From positions 1,674,001-1,738,000 of the forward strand of contig NZ_SNXU01000001.1 in NCBI RefSeq assembly GCF_004362515.1: 64,000 bases of DNA, read 5' to 3'. Of this stretch, positions 35,043-42,288 are shown in pieces (positions within the stretch are counted from its first letter, which is position 1; each line of letters opens with the position of its first letter). The stretch comes from Actinokineospora alba (GTDB taxonomy: Bacteria; Actinomycetota; Actinomycetes; Mycobacteriales; Pseudonocardiaceae). Below the pieces are notes generated by a model. The model did not search any database. It saw nothing but the letters and a program-made list of their open reading frames with translations, and was not told the origin of the DNA. Position numbers and translations under genes: made by a program.

Positions 35043-35118
35043 GGGGACGTAGCTCAATTGGCAGAGCACTGCCTTTGCAAGGCAGGGGTTAGGGGTTCGA
35101 TTCCCCTCGTCTCCACCA
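35043..35118 (+). tRNA. alaT: tRNA-Ala (TGC)
   Basis: Acceptor GGGGACG/CGTCTCC containing the G3:U70 wobble that identifies alanine tRNAs, anticodon TGC in CTTTGCAAG, T-loop GGTTCGATTCC, CCA encoded at 35116-35118. Same position as mycobacterial alaT. Confidence 0.97.
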
Positions 35119-35223
35119 CGATCAACACACGCTAAAGCCCAGGTCAGCAGGGTTGCCCCGCTGTCTGGGCCTTGTGCGTCAACTCGCAAGATCACCGCGC
35201 GTGCCCCTCGGGGTCATCGGGCT

Positions 35224-35487
35224 TTGGGCGACGGGCCCGCTTGCGCCGGCTTCCTCGTGCAGGTGGCGGCTGGGCCTCGACACACGATCGTTTTGCACCC
35301 CGAGGACTTCCTCGTCCCACGATCTCGGATCGGCGACCGAAGCTACGGGTGCTGCGGGCCGGGCGGATCGGACGGCCCGAAGCTGAGGTGCGAGTGCGGC
35401 GCGGAGATCGCCACCGAGATCAACGACTGCTACACCCCGCACGAGATTCGGCTTGAACCCGCGCTCGTGGTGAGTGTTTCCGCCTGA
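35224..35487 (+). pseudogene. Cys-rich conserved-looking fragment after tRNA-Ala
   Basis: A frame open from inside the tRNA-Ala 3' end to 35487 encodes GPRHTIVLHPEDFLVP..RIGDRSYGCCGPGGSDGPKLRCECGAEIATEINDCYTPHEIRLEP. The GCCG..G.DGP...C.CG..IA..I.DC pattern looks like a real small-protein family, but there is no ATG/GTG or ribosome site; the only candidate is a TTG at 35224. It is best read as the 3' part of a gene whose start was lost, or a small gene with an unrecognised start. Base composition matches the surroundings. Confidence 0.4.
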
Positions 35488-35498
35488 CTGCCGCGCCA

Positions 35499-35514
35499 TG
35501 TTCCACGTGGAACA
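35499..35514. other. parS site 6
   Basis: tgttccacgtggaaca, perfect, and the palindrome extends to 24 bp (35495-35518). Between the Cys-rich fragment and the DUF2020 lipoprotein, about 13 kb from oriC. Confidence 0.85.
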
Positions 35515-35560
35515 TGGCGGATCACTGCGCCATTCGGCGGTCTGGTTGACTTGCGGGGCC

Positions 35561-36103
35561 ATGAGACGAGTCGTGATCTTCGCCGCGTCCCTGTTCGCTC
35601 TCAGCGCGTGCACCGCCGAGCCGGTGCCGTCGACTGCGCCGGACCAGACGGTCGAGCCGCCCGCGAGCACTGCCGCCGCGCCCACGTCCGCGCAGGCTCC
35701 GCCCGCGCCGGAGCCGGTGGCGGATGGGCCGTGCCCCTACCTGGAGTCCGCCGCGGTCGCCGACGCCAACGGGCAGCGGGTGACCAAGGTGCGGATCTCC
35801 GCGGACAAGCCGCACCCGGCGTGCTTCTTCTACCGGCCCGACGGGACCGTCCAGCTCACCGTGCGGATCTACGTCGGCGAGGCCGCGGTTGCCACGGCGA
35901 TCGTCGACGAAGCCGCACCGCGGGCTACGTCGGATCCGGCTCGGTCACCCCAAGGGTGGAAAGGTGGCTCCCTTTCGGGTGACAAGGGCGCCGTGTACGC
36001 CGTCGCCAAGGACAAGGTCGCCGTCGTGGTGACCTCGAACCAGGCGCAGACCATCAAGGCCCGACGGATCGTCGAGGCCGTCGTCACCGAACTCGGCCTC
36101 TGA
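35561..36103 (+). CDS. DUF2020-like lipoprotein
   Basis: 180 residues from the ATG at 35561. Signal peptide RRVVIFAASLFALSAC with lipobox LSAC, then ~35 residues of Pro/Ala/Thr linker, then a globular domain with CPYLESAAVADANGQRVTKV, ACFFYRPDGTVQLTVRIYVG and a conserved-looking QAQTIKARRIVEAV end; two cysteines could pair. Fits the DUF2020 family of actinobacterial surface lipoproteins. Function unknown. Convergent with the next gene across a perfect hairpin. Confidence 0.75.
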   Translation: MRRVVIFAASLFALSACTAEPVPSTAPDQTVEPPASTAAAPTSAQAPPAPEPVADGPCPYLESAAVADANGQRVTKVRISADKPHPACFFYRPDGTVQLTVRIYVGEAAVATAIVDEAAPRATSDPARSPQGWKGGSLSGDKGAVYAVAKDKVAVVVTSNQAQTIKARRIVEAVVTELGL

Positions 36104-36109
36104 CGCGGG

Positions 36110-36140
36110 GGAAGGTGGCCCCGCGAGGGGGCCACCTTCC
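36110..36140. terminator. Bidirectional terminator
   Basis: Perfect 13-bp stem ggaaggtggcccc (36110-36122) and ggggccaccttcc (36128-36140) between the convergent lipoprotein and YtxH-like genes; no long T-tract. Confidence 0.65.
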
Positions 36141-36150
36141 ATGTGCGCGC

Positions 36151-36762
36151 CTAGTTCTTGTCGGACGTGATCGGCTCGGCCGGGCTGGCCTGGCCGTTGC
36201 GCTCGGCTGATTCCGGCCTGGGGGCAGGCTTCGGCTTCGGCGCGGGCACGGGCTCCGGCTTGGGCGTGTGCGCCGCCGGGGCCTGCTCCGAGCGGCCCCG
36301 CATGATGACCGCGGCCGCACCGCCCGCCGCGGCGAGCAGCAGGAACAGCGGCCACTTGCGGCGCTTGTTGCCGGGGTCCTTCGCGGCCTTCTTGGCCGCC
36401 GCCTTCGCGGCCTTGATCTGGTCGCGCAGCTCGCTCTTGTACGCCTTGACCTGCGGCTTCAGGTCCTTCTTCAGCTGCTTGACCGGCACCGACACCTGCT
36501 CCGGGATCTCGAGCGACTGGCTTGCCCGCTTCGCGGCCTTGGCCAGCTGCTTGCGGGCGCGCCGGGTCTGCGCGGCCATCTCGTCCCGAGCGACGTGCGC
36601 GGTCTCGGCGATCACATCTGCCACCTGCTTTGGCGCGACACCTTTCGCGGCCAGCTTGTGCTCGGCGGCCTGAGCCGCCTCACCGGCGCGTGCGGCACCT
36701 TGGCGCGCCGCGCGCCAGCCGGTGCCGACGGCCTTGCCCACCGTCTCTCCGGCCCGGGTCAT
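36151..36762 (-). CDS. YtxH-like Lys/Ala-rich membrane protein
   Basis: 203 residues from the ATG at 36762 (GAGGTGAAG upstream). Residues 1-115 are helix- and Ala/Lys/Gln-rich (likely coiled coil), followed by the single membrane segment WPLFLLLAAAGGAAAVIM (about 138-155) and a Pro-rich extracellular or cytoplasmic tail with PKPEPVPAPKPKPAPRPE repeats. Equivalent by position to mycobacterial Rv0008c-type proteins near ppiA. The family is not firmly identified and no catalytic motif is visible; a scaffold role is only inference. Confidence 0.65.
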   Translation of the reverse strand: MTRAGETVGKAVGTGWRAARQGAARAGEAAQAAEHKLAAKGVAPKQVADVIAETAHVARDEMAAQTRRARKQLAKAAKRASQSLEIPEQVSVPVKQLKKDLKPQVKAYKSELRDQIKAAKAAAKKAAKDPGNKRRKWPLFLLLAAAGGAAAVIMRGRSEQAPAAHTPKPEPVPAPKPKPAPRPESAERNGQASPAEPITSDKN

Positions 36763-36862
36763 GGCTTCACCTCGTTCATCGTGGGACTGATTGTGGAACT
36801 GATTCAGACCATCAATCCTGCCCCTTCCCGACAGATCCTGCCGAAGATGGCACGATGGGGCG

Positions 36863-37417
36863 GTGGCAGACAGCAACGCATCCCTCGTTGGGACGAAGGT
36901 GAAGGTCACCCTGCATACCTCGCAGGGTGACATCCGGATCAACCTTTTCCCCGACCATGCACCCAAGACCGTGGCCAACTTCGTCGGCCTCGCCGAGGGC
37001 ACGAAGGAATATTCGAAGAAGAACGCGTCGGGCTCCGAGTCCGGTCCGTTCTATGACGGCTCGATTTTCCACCGGGTGATCGACGGCTTCATGCTCCAGG
37101 GCGGTGACCCGACCGGTACCGGCCGCGGTGGTCCCGGCTACGAGTTCGCCGACGAGTTCCACCCGGAACTGCAGTTCAACAAGCCCTACCTGTTGGCCAT
37201 GGCCAACGCCGGGGCCAACACGAACGGCTCGCAGTTCTTCATCACGGTGGGCCCGACGACCTGGCTGAACTTCAAGCACACCATTTTCGGTGAGGTCGCC
37301 GATCAGGAATCGCGCACCGTGGTCGACAAGATCGGCCACATCGCGACGGGCCCGAACGACAAGCCTCTCGAAGATGTGGTGATCGAAAAGGTCATCGTCG
37401 AGCGCTCCGAGGGCTGA
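36863..37417 (+). CDS. ppiA: Peptidyl-prolyl cis-trans isomerase, cyclophilin type
   Basis: 184 residues, GTG start. Cyclophilin core: FHRVIDGFMLQGGDPTGTGRGGPGYEFADEF, MANAGANTNGSQFFITVG and WLNFKHTIFGEV, with catalytic Arg (FHRVI), Phe, Gln and the Trp of the cyclosporin site (TTWLNFKH). No signal peptide, so cytosolic as in mycobacterial PpiA. The TGA is followed immediately by the GTG of the rhomboid gene (no gap), so the two are co-translated. Confidence 0.96.
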   Translation: MADSNASLVGTKVKVTLHTSQGDIRINLFPDHAPKTVANFVGLAEGTKEYSKKNASGSESGPFYDGSIFHRVIDGFMLQGGDPTGTGRGGPGYEFADEFHPELQFNKPYLLAMANAGANTNGSQFFITVGPTTWLNFKHTIFGEVADQESRTVVDKIGHIATGPNDKPLEDVVIEKVIVERSEG

Positions 37418-38344
37418 GTGTCCACTCCGTCCGAACCGACAGGAACGCAGGCGGGCCTGCCCGCCTGCGTTCGTCACCCCGGCAGGCAGACCGGGCTGCG
37501 CTGCACGCGCTGCGACCGGCCCGCGTGCCCGGAGTGCCTCGTCGAGGCGTCGGTCGGCTTCCAGTGCGTCGACTGCGTCCGGCAAGGGCGCAGCGAGGTG
37601 CGGCGGGCGACCACCGTCGCCGGTGCCGAGCTGTCCGACAAACCGGTCCTCGTGCCCGCGCTCATCGCGGTCAACGTGGCGATGTTCGTCATCACGGTGG
37701 CCCTGGCGCGGGACCTCTTCAACAACCAGCAGTCAGAGTTGTTCGCGGCTCTGCTCGCCTACGCGCCGTCGATCGCCGAAGGTGAGTGGTGGCGCACCCT
37801 CACCAGCGGATTCCTGCACTACGGACCGCTCCACGTGCTCGTCAACTGTGTCGCGCTGTGGTTCCTGCGTGACATCGAGCTGCTCCTGGGCCGCCTGCGG
37901 TTCGCGCTGGTCTACTTCCTGTCGATGCTCGGCGGCAGCGCGACGGTCTACCTGTTCGACGCCGTCGAAACCAGGAGCACGGGCGCGTCCGGCGCGGTCT
38001 ACGGCATGCTCGGCGGCCTGCTCGTCGCCGTGATCCGGCTCAAGCGCGACAAGCACGTCCTGATGTCGGTGCTGGGGATCATCGCGCTGAACATCGCGTT
38101 CAGCATCTCCGTGCCCGGGATCTCCCTGCTCGCGCACCTCGGCGGCCTGGTCGTCGGCGCGGTGGTCACGGCGGGCATGGTCTACGCCCCGACCGCGCGG
38201 CGCCTGCCGGTACAGATCGGGACGGTTGTGGCTGTGGTCGTCGTGCTGGTCGCGTTGTTCGTGGTCCGCACGCCCCAGGTCAAAGACCAGACGTTCTGCG
38301 TCAACCCGACCACGCTTGAGTGCTACTACGCGACCCGGCTCTAG
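37418..38344 (+). CDS. Rhomboid family intramembrane serine protease with N-terminal zinc finger
   Basis: 308 residues. N-terminal B-box-like zinc finger with Cys pairs (ACVRHPGRQTGLRCTRCDRPACPECL and FQCVDCVRQGR), then six or seven membrane helices. Catalytic serine in GASGAVYGMLGG and histidine in LLAHLGGLVVG, plus the HYGPLHVLVN loop, are present, so it should be active. The zinc-finger-rhomboid fusion is typical of actinobacteria. Starts directly after the ppiA stop and its end overlaps the PH-like gene by 4 bp, convergent. Confidence 0.93.
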   Translation: MSTPSEPTGTQAGLPACVRHPGRQTGLRCTRCDRPACPECLVEASVGFQCVDCVRQGRSEVRRATTVAGAELSDKPVLVPALIAVNVAMFVITVALARDLFNNQQSELFAALLAYAPSIAEGEWWRTLTSGFLHYGPLHVLVNCVALWFLRDIELLLGRLRFALVYFLSMLGGSATVYLFDAVETRSTGASGAVYGMLGGLLVAVIRLKRDKHVLMSVLGIIALNIAFSISVPGISLLAHLGGLVVGAVVTAGMVYAPTARRLPVQIGTVVAVVVVLVALFVVRTPQVKDQTFCVNPTTLECYYATRL

Positions 38345-38742
38345 GTCCGTAGGCGCAGCAGGGCGTCGGTGACGTCGTACGGCTCCGCGCCGAGGTCCAG
38401 CCTGCCCAGGAGCACGAGGGCGGGGTCCTCGGCGTTGTCGGCGTCGATCTCGACGACCTCACTCTCGCGGCCCAGCCTGCGCGTTCGGGCGACGCGGATG
38501 TTGACCTCGCCCCACGACCAATGCCGCGTGTGGAACATGCCGCGAACGGTGACGCCGGACTGGTCCGCGGCGAGGCGAGGGCGCGCGACGGTGCCGAACA
38601 GCGACAGCAAACCCAGAGTGAAAGTCGCGATGACCAGCAGGATCGTGCCCCGGGCGTCGCCCACGAAAAGGGCGCCAAGCAGCGCGAGCGCGGTCATGAC
38701 CCAGCCGATGCCGACGACGGCGGGCTGGGGCGCCCAACTCAT
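38341..38742 (-). CDS. PH-domain membrane protein (Rv0010c-like)
   Basis: 133 residues from the ATG at 38742 (start MSWAPQPAVVGIG); a GTG at 38760 is the alternative and would begin next to a DnaA box. Two adjacent membrane helices (about 8-45), then a PH-like beta domain with RPRLAADQSGVTVRGMFHTRHWSWGEVNIRV and EVVEIDADNAEDPALVLLGRLDLG. Position and architecture match mycobacterial Rv0010c, between the rhomboid and crgA. Function unknown. No clear ribosome site for either start. Confidence 0.75.
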   Translation of the reverse strand: MSWAPQPAVVGIGWVMTALALLGALFVGDARGTILLVIATFTLGLLSLFGTVARPRLAADQSGVTVRGMFHTRHWSWGEVNIRVARTRRLGRESEVVEIDADNAEDPALVLLGRLDLGAEPYDVTDALLRLRT

Positions 38743-38762
38743 GGGTTCAAGGCTTGGCACGG

Positions 38763-38784
38763 TTATCCACAGTAGTTATCCACA
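38763..38784. promoter_or_regulatory. Pair of DnaA boxes upstream of the PH-like gene
   Basis: Two perfect ttatccaca boxes at 38763-38771 and 38776-38784, same orientation and 13 bp apart start to start. They lie 21-42 bp before the chosen start of the PH-like gene and downstream of crgA, so they would sit at its promoter or leader. Confidence 0.75.
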
Positions 38785-38797
38785 CTGGGGATGACTT

Positions 38798-38835
38798 ACA
38801 TCCATGTGGTTCAGTCGTGTGGGCTGAATGGATGT
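38798..38835. terminator. Hairpin after crgA
   Basis: acatcca/tggatgt and ttcag/ctgaa form a two-part stem with a 5-nt bulge on one side, at the 3' side of the minus-strand crgA. No T-run on either strand, so termination is uncertain. Confidence 0.4.
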
Positions 38836-38886
38836 ATCCCGCCGAACACGATGGGGTGAAACGGCAGGACTCTCCGTGGGCGCGGG

Positions 38887-39153
38887 TCAGCGCCAGCGCA
38901 TCGTCATCAGCAGGCCGGCGATCATCAGCGCGAATCCGATGGCGAAGTTCCAGTTGCCCAGGTCCGCCATGAACCCGATCTTCTGACCCGCGATGTAGTT
39001 CACGACCAGCCACGCGAGGCCGATCAGCATCACTCCGAGCATCACCGCGACGTAAATCGGGTGGGACGGTCCCGCTGACTTGACCTTCACCGGCGTGCGG
39101 CGATCGCTCGGCGCGGTGTAGACGTCCTTCTTGCGGACCTTGGACTTAGGCAT
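38887..39153 (-). CDS. crgA: Cell division protein CrgA
   Basis: 88 residues starting MPKSKVRKKDVYTAP, the conserved CrgA N-terminus, with two membrane helices (about 33-54 and 68-85) joined by a short loop and ending MTMRWR. CrgA binds FtsZ, FtsQ, PBPs and CwsA at the septum in mycobacteria and delays division in Streptomyces aerial hyphae. Divergent from the sortase gene across 171 bp. Confidence 0.97.
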   Translation of the reverse strand: MPKSKVRKKDVYTAPSDRRTPVKVKSAGPSHPIYVAVMLGVMLIGLAWLVVNYIAGQKIGFMADLGNWNFAIGFALMIAGLLMTMRWR

Positions 39154-39225
39154 GCTGTCCTCGCCTGACGTGGAGCGTTGGGTGCGGTTGTTCTAAGGCA
39201 TGGGCGCAACTCCCGCCGATGCAAC

Positions 39226-39235
39226 ACGTTAACGT
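39226..39235. promoter_or_regulatory. 10-bp palindrome in the crgA-srtE gap
   Basis: acgttaacgt, perfect, in the divergent promoter region 73 bp from crgA and 90 bp from the sortase start. Could be a regulator site; short enough to be chance. Confidence 0.25.
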
Positions 39236-39324
39236 AGCTGAGCACGTAGCCGAATCACCAGTCGCCAACGTTCTGAGTTCGTTAGCGCGAGGGTGGTCGG
39301 GCAACACCCGCGAGAGGAGCCCGC

Positions 39325-40197
39325 GTGAGCACGCTCGACAGCGGCGACAGCCCAGCGGAATCCCCGGTCGGCCCTGGTCAGGGCCCGGTTTCGGGAGATT
39401 CCGATCGGGTTCGCTCGGTTGTTCGCGGGCTCGGCGAATTACTCATCACGGCGGGTCTCGTGGTGCTGCTTTTCGTCGTATACGAGGTTTACGTCACCGA
39501 CCTGGTTTCCGCCGGCAAGCAGCGGGAGGCCACGTCGGCGCTTGAGGACACCTGGAAGGCGGGGCCGCCCGAGGAAGAGCGGGTCGACCACTTCGAGGGC
39601 CTTGGCGAGGGCGCGGGCTTCGCGAAGATGTTCGTCCCGGCCCTGGGCAGCGACTACGCGTTCACCATTCTCGAGGGCACCACCGAGAAGACCCTGGAGG
39701 TCGGCCCCGGCCACTACCAGGGAACGGCGTACCCCGGTCAGCCCGGCAACTTCGCGGTGGCGGGCCACCGGGTCGGCAAGGGCGCCCCGTTCAACGACAT
39801 CGACCTGCTCAACTCGTGCGACGCGATCGTGGTCGAGACCCGGTTCAGCTGGTTTGTCTACCGGGTCATGCCCAAGAAGGACGAGGCAGGCAGGTGGGCG
39901 GAGAAGGCGTCCGACCCCAGGTGCAAGGGTGTGGCCCCGCTGGGCGCGCCGTATGACGAGGTGGTCGGGCAGGAGATCGTCAACCCGAGGGACAGCTCGG
40001 TCATCGCGCCCGTCCCGCACCGCCCGGGCGCCGAGGGCAGCGTCGGTGAGCAGGTCACGCTGATGACGCTGACGACTTGTCATCCGCGGTTCTCCGACCG
40101 CCAGCGCCTCATCGTCCACGCTGTGTTCGTGCAGCATTGGGCGAAGGACCCGGCCCATCCTGAGTTCAGGCCGCCAGAGTTGAAGGAGACCTCCTGA
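39325..40197 (+). CDS. srtE: Class E sortase
   Basis: 290 residues from the GTG at 39325 (GAGAGGAG upstream). Cytoplasmic N-terminus, membrane helix (about 37-58), then the sortase barrel. Catalytic triad visible: His in NFAVAGHRVGKGAPF, Cys in the class E signature TLTTCHPRF, Arg in DRQRLIVHAVF. Class E sortases anchor LAxTG proteins such as chaplins in actinomycetes; no such substrate is in the window. Its TGA overlaps the ATG of a small membrane protein (TGATG). Confidence 0.95.
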   Translation: MSTLDSGDSPAESPVGPGQGPVSGDSDRVRSVVRGLGELLITAGLVVLLFVVYEVYVTDLVSAGKQREATSALEDTWKAGPPEEERVDHFEGLGEGAGFAKMFVPALGSDYAFTILEGTTEKTLEVGPGHYQGTAYPGQPGNFAVAGHRVGKGAPFNDIDLLNSCDAIVVETRFSWFVYRVMPKKDEAGRWAEKASDPRCKGVAPLGAPYDEVVGQEIVNPRDSSVIAPVPHRPGAEGSVGEQVTLMTLTTCHPRFSDRQRLIVHAVFVQHWAKDPAHPEFRPPELKETS

Positions 40198-40352
40198 TGT
40201 ACGGGTGGATTTGGCGGCACCTGCCGGGCCCGATGGCGGTTCGCGCGATCACCGCGTTGCTGCTCATCGCCGGGGTGGTGGCACTGCTGATGTTCGTGGT
40301 GTTCCCGTGGATCGAGCCGAAGCTGCCGTTCAACGAGGTCACGACCGAATAG
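40197..40352 (+). CDS. Small membrane protein coupled to sortase E
   Basis: 51 residues starting MYGWIWRHLPGPMAVRAIT, one membrane helix (about 15-36), a short outside loop with PWIEPKLPF. ATG overlaps the sortase stop. Proteins of this type and start follow srtE in many actinomycetes. Too short for the usual gene-calling cutoff. Its 3' end overlaps the permease gene on the other strand by 14 bp. Function unknown. Confidence 0.85.
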   Translation: MYGWIWRHLPGPMAVRAITALLLIAGVVALLMFVVFPWIEPKLPFNEVTTE

Positions 40353-41562
40353 CGAGCCTGGCCAGCAGCCCGACCGCGAGCACGCCCGCGCCGATGAGGA
40401 CCGAGCCGAACGGCAGGGTCACGGCGAGCACCACACAGCCGACGAACCCGGCGACGTTGAGCCAGCGCGGCCACCGTCGTTCGCTCACGGGCTGCCGGTA
40501 CGCGCTCGCGTTGGCGACGGCGTAGTAGACAAGCACGCCGAACGACGAGAACCCGACCACCCCGCGCAGGTCGGCGAGCAGCACGAGCACGCACACGGTG
40601 GCCCCGACCGCCACCTCGGCGCGGCGCGGGACGCCGAAGCGGGAGTCGACGGTGGCCAGGAACGGCGGCAGGTCCCGGTTGCGGGCCATCGCCATGGCGG
40701 TCCGGCCGATGCCGGTGATCAACGCCAGCAGCGCGCCCAGGCTGGCGGCCGCGGCGCCGATGCGGACCGCGATGGTCAGCCCGGGGTGTCCGGCGACCGT
40801 GAGCACGTCGGCCAGTGGGGCTTTGGACTCCGCGAGCCGGTCCGGGCCGAGGACCAGCAGCAAGGTGACGCCGACCGCGAGGTAGACCACCATCGCCCCG
40901 CCGAGTGCGCCCAGGATGGCCCGGGGAATCGTCCGGGTCGGTTCGCGGACCTCTTCGCTCAACGTCGCGATTCGCGCGTAGCCGGCGAAGGCGAAGAACA
41001 GCAGACCTGCTGCCTGGAGCACGCCGAGGGGTCCGCGGGTGAACCAGTCGCCCGCCGGGGCGGCGGCGGGAAGGGCGAGTGCGACGGTGCCGACCAGCAC
41101 GATGAGGACGACGCTCAGGAGCACCTTGGTGAGCAGCGCGGTCCGGGTGATGCCGAAGCAGTTGACCACCGTCAGCACCACGACCGCCGCGGCGGCGATC
41201 GGCCGCTCCCAGCCCGGGGCCGCGTAGGCGGCGAACGTCAGCGCCATCGCCGCGCAACTGGCGGTCTTGCCGATGACGAACCCCCACCCGGCGAGGAACC
41301 CCCACCACGGCCCGAGGACTTCACGCCCGAACAGGTAGGTGCCGCCGGAAGCGGGGTAGGCCGCCGCGAGCTGCGCGGACGCGGTGGCGTTGCAGTAGGC
41401 GACGAATCCGGCGATGACCAGCGCGACCAGGACCGCCCCACCCGCACTGGCCGCGGCAGGCGCGAACACCGCGAAGACGCCCGCCCCCAACATCGACCCA
41501 AGCCCGATCGCGGTCGCGTCCACAGTCCCGAGCCTGCGCGTCAACTGAGTCACGGCGACCAT
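40339..41562 (-). CDS. APC-family amino acid permease
   Basis: 407 residues from the ATG at 41562, chosen because the family start is RRLGTVDATAIGLGSMLGAGVFAVF; the longer frame upstream is Pro/Ser-rich and passes a DnaA box. About 12 membrane helices, with the APC substrate motif GSMLGAGVFAVFAPAA in helix 1 and GRTAMAMARNRDLPPFLATVD in the loop before helix 9. Imports amino acids or related amines with protons. Not part of the conserved origin gene set. No Shine-Dalgarno was seen at the chosen start. Confidence 0.85.
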   Translation of the reverse strand: MVAVTQLTRRLGTVDATAIGLGSMLGAGVFAVFAPAAASAGGAVLVALVIAGFVAYCNATASAQLAAAYPASGGTYLFGREVLGPWWGFLAGWGFVIGKTASCAAMALTFAAYAAPGWERPIAAAAVVVLTVVNCFGITRTALLTKVLLSVVLIVLVGTVALALPAAAPAGDWFTRGPLGVLQAAGLLFFAFAGYARIATLSEEVREPTRTIPRAILGALGGAMVVYLAVGVTLLLVLGPDRLAESKAPLADVLTVAGHPGLTIAVRIGAAAASLGALLALITGIGRTAMAMARNRDLPPFLATVDSRFGVPRRAEVAVGATVCVLVLLADLRGVVGFSSFGVLVYYAVANASAYRQPVSERRWPRWLNVAGFVGCVVLAVTLPFGSVLIGAGVLAVGLLARLAIRS

Positions 41563-41577
41563 GCTGCCATGGTCGAG

Positions 41578-41586
41578 TTGTCCACA
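41578..41586. promoter_or_regulatory. Single DnaA box upstream of the permease
   Basis: Perfect ttgtccaca, 15 bp before the permease ATG. A single box. Confidence 0.4.
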
Positions 41587-41732
41587 AGCAAGATCGACAT
41601 CGGCCGAAATGTCACCCCTCGCCGATAGACTGGCCAAGGGCAGTGCCCCCGGGTGGGTGGGGGTTTGCGCTGGTAGGGGCGGCGGCGAAAATTGGGATGA
41701 GTGGGTTGGTGGGCAACCGGTGTGGCCGTTGG

Positions 41733-42212
41733 TCATCCGTATTCGTCGACGTCGAGGGTGGCTTCGACGGCCGATAGGAACTCCAGGACCTCGCGATCGA
41801 CTGTCCAGCTGAGCAAGTGGTGCTGTCCCGGCAGCTTCTGCAGCCGCGCATCAGGTGAGCTCAGTTCTTCCTCCGCGCCGTCTTCGGCGGCGAGGTAGCG
41901 AACGACTCTCATGACCGCGCCGCCGTGCTGCGGGTCCGCGGACCTTAGCTCCCGGGCGAGGGCGACGATTTCGGCGTGGTGCGGAGTGAGCCGGTGGACT
42001 ACCCGGGCAAGCTGTTCGTCCACCCTGAGCCGAGGTTCGTCGCAGACGACTTCCCACGCGTGGAAGACGGGAATCGGCGGCCTGGTCGAACGGGCTCCTC
42101 GGACCCTGACCCGGTCCGGTTCGACACCGAGGCGTGCCGTGACCTCGGCTGCCGACACCTGACGACTCACCAGGCCGAGGTACACGTATTGCCGGATGCG
42201 CACAGTCGGCAC
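41733..42212 (-). CDS. DUF4279-like protein
   Basis: About 159 residues from the GTG at 42212 (VPTVRIRQYVYLGLVSRQ); a GTG at 42203 is equally possible and the longer frame would overlap the pabA start. Pattern YVYLGLVSRQVSAAEVTARLGVEPDRVRVRG, then FHAWEVVCDEPRLRVDEQLARVVHRLTP fits DUF4279 (a small alpha/beta domain sometimes seen in immunity or unknown loci). The rest is acidic and helical. Divergent from pabA with at most 80 bp between starts, so the promoters overlap. Confidence 0.6.
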   Translation of the reverse strand: MPTVRIRQYVYLGLVSRQVSAAEVTARLGVEPDRVRVRGARSTRPPIPVFHAWEVVCDEPRLRVDEQLARVVHRLTPHHAEIVALARELRSADPQHGGAVMRVVRYLAAEDGAEEELSSPDARLQKLPGQHHLLSWTVDREVLEFLSAVEATLDVDEYG

Positions 42213-42288
42213 GTTATGGCCTGAGGAGACCAGCGTCCTCAGCAGGCTCAGGCTCAAATCAGGTGGTGGCGGACTGTAGGTTGTGGGC

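Noticed and set aside
32450..35200. Mobile element or integration at the tRNA-Ile/tRNA-Ala interval
   Set aside because: No integrase, direct tRNA 3' repeat or transposase; the tRNAs are intact and the extra genes have ordinary composition.
38525..38540. parS-like cgtgtggaacatg in the PH-like gene
   Set aside because: Half-site only.
41613..41736. Permease N-terminal extension upstream of 41562
   Set aside because: Pro/Ser-rich low complexity, passes a DnaA box, and the conserved family start is at 41562.
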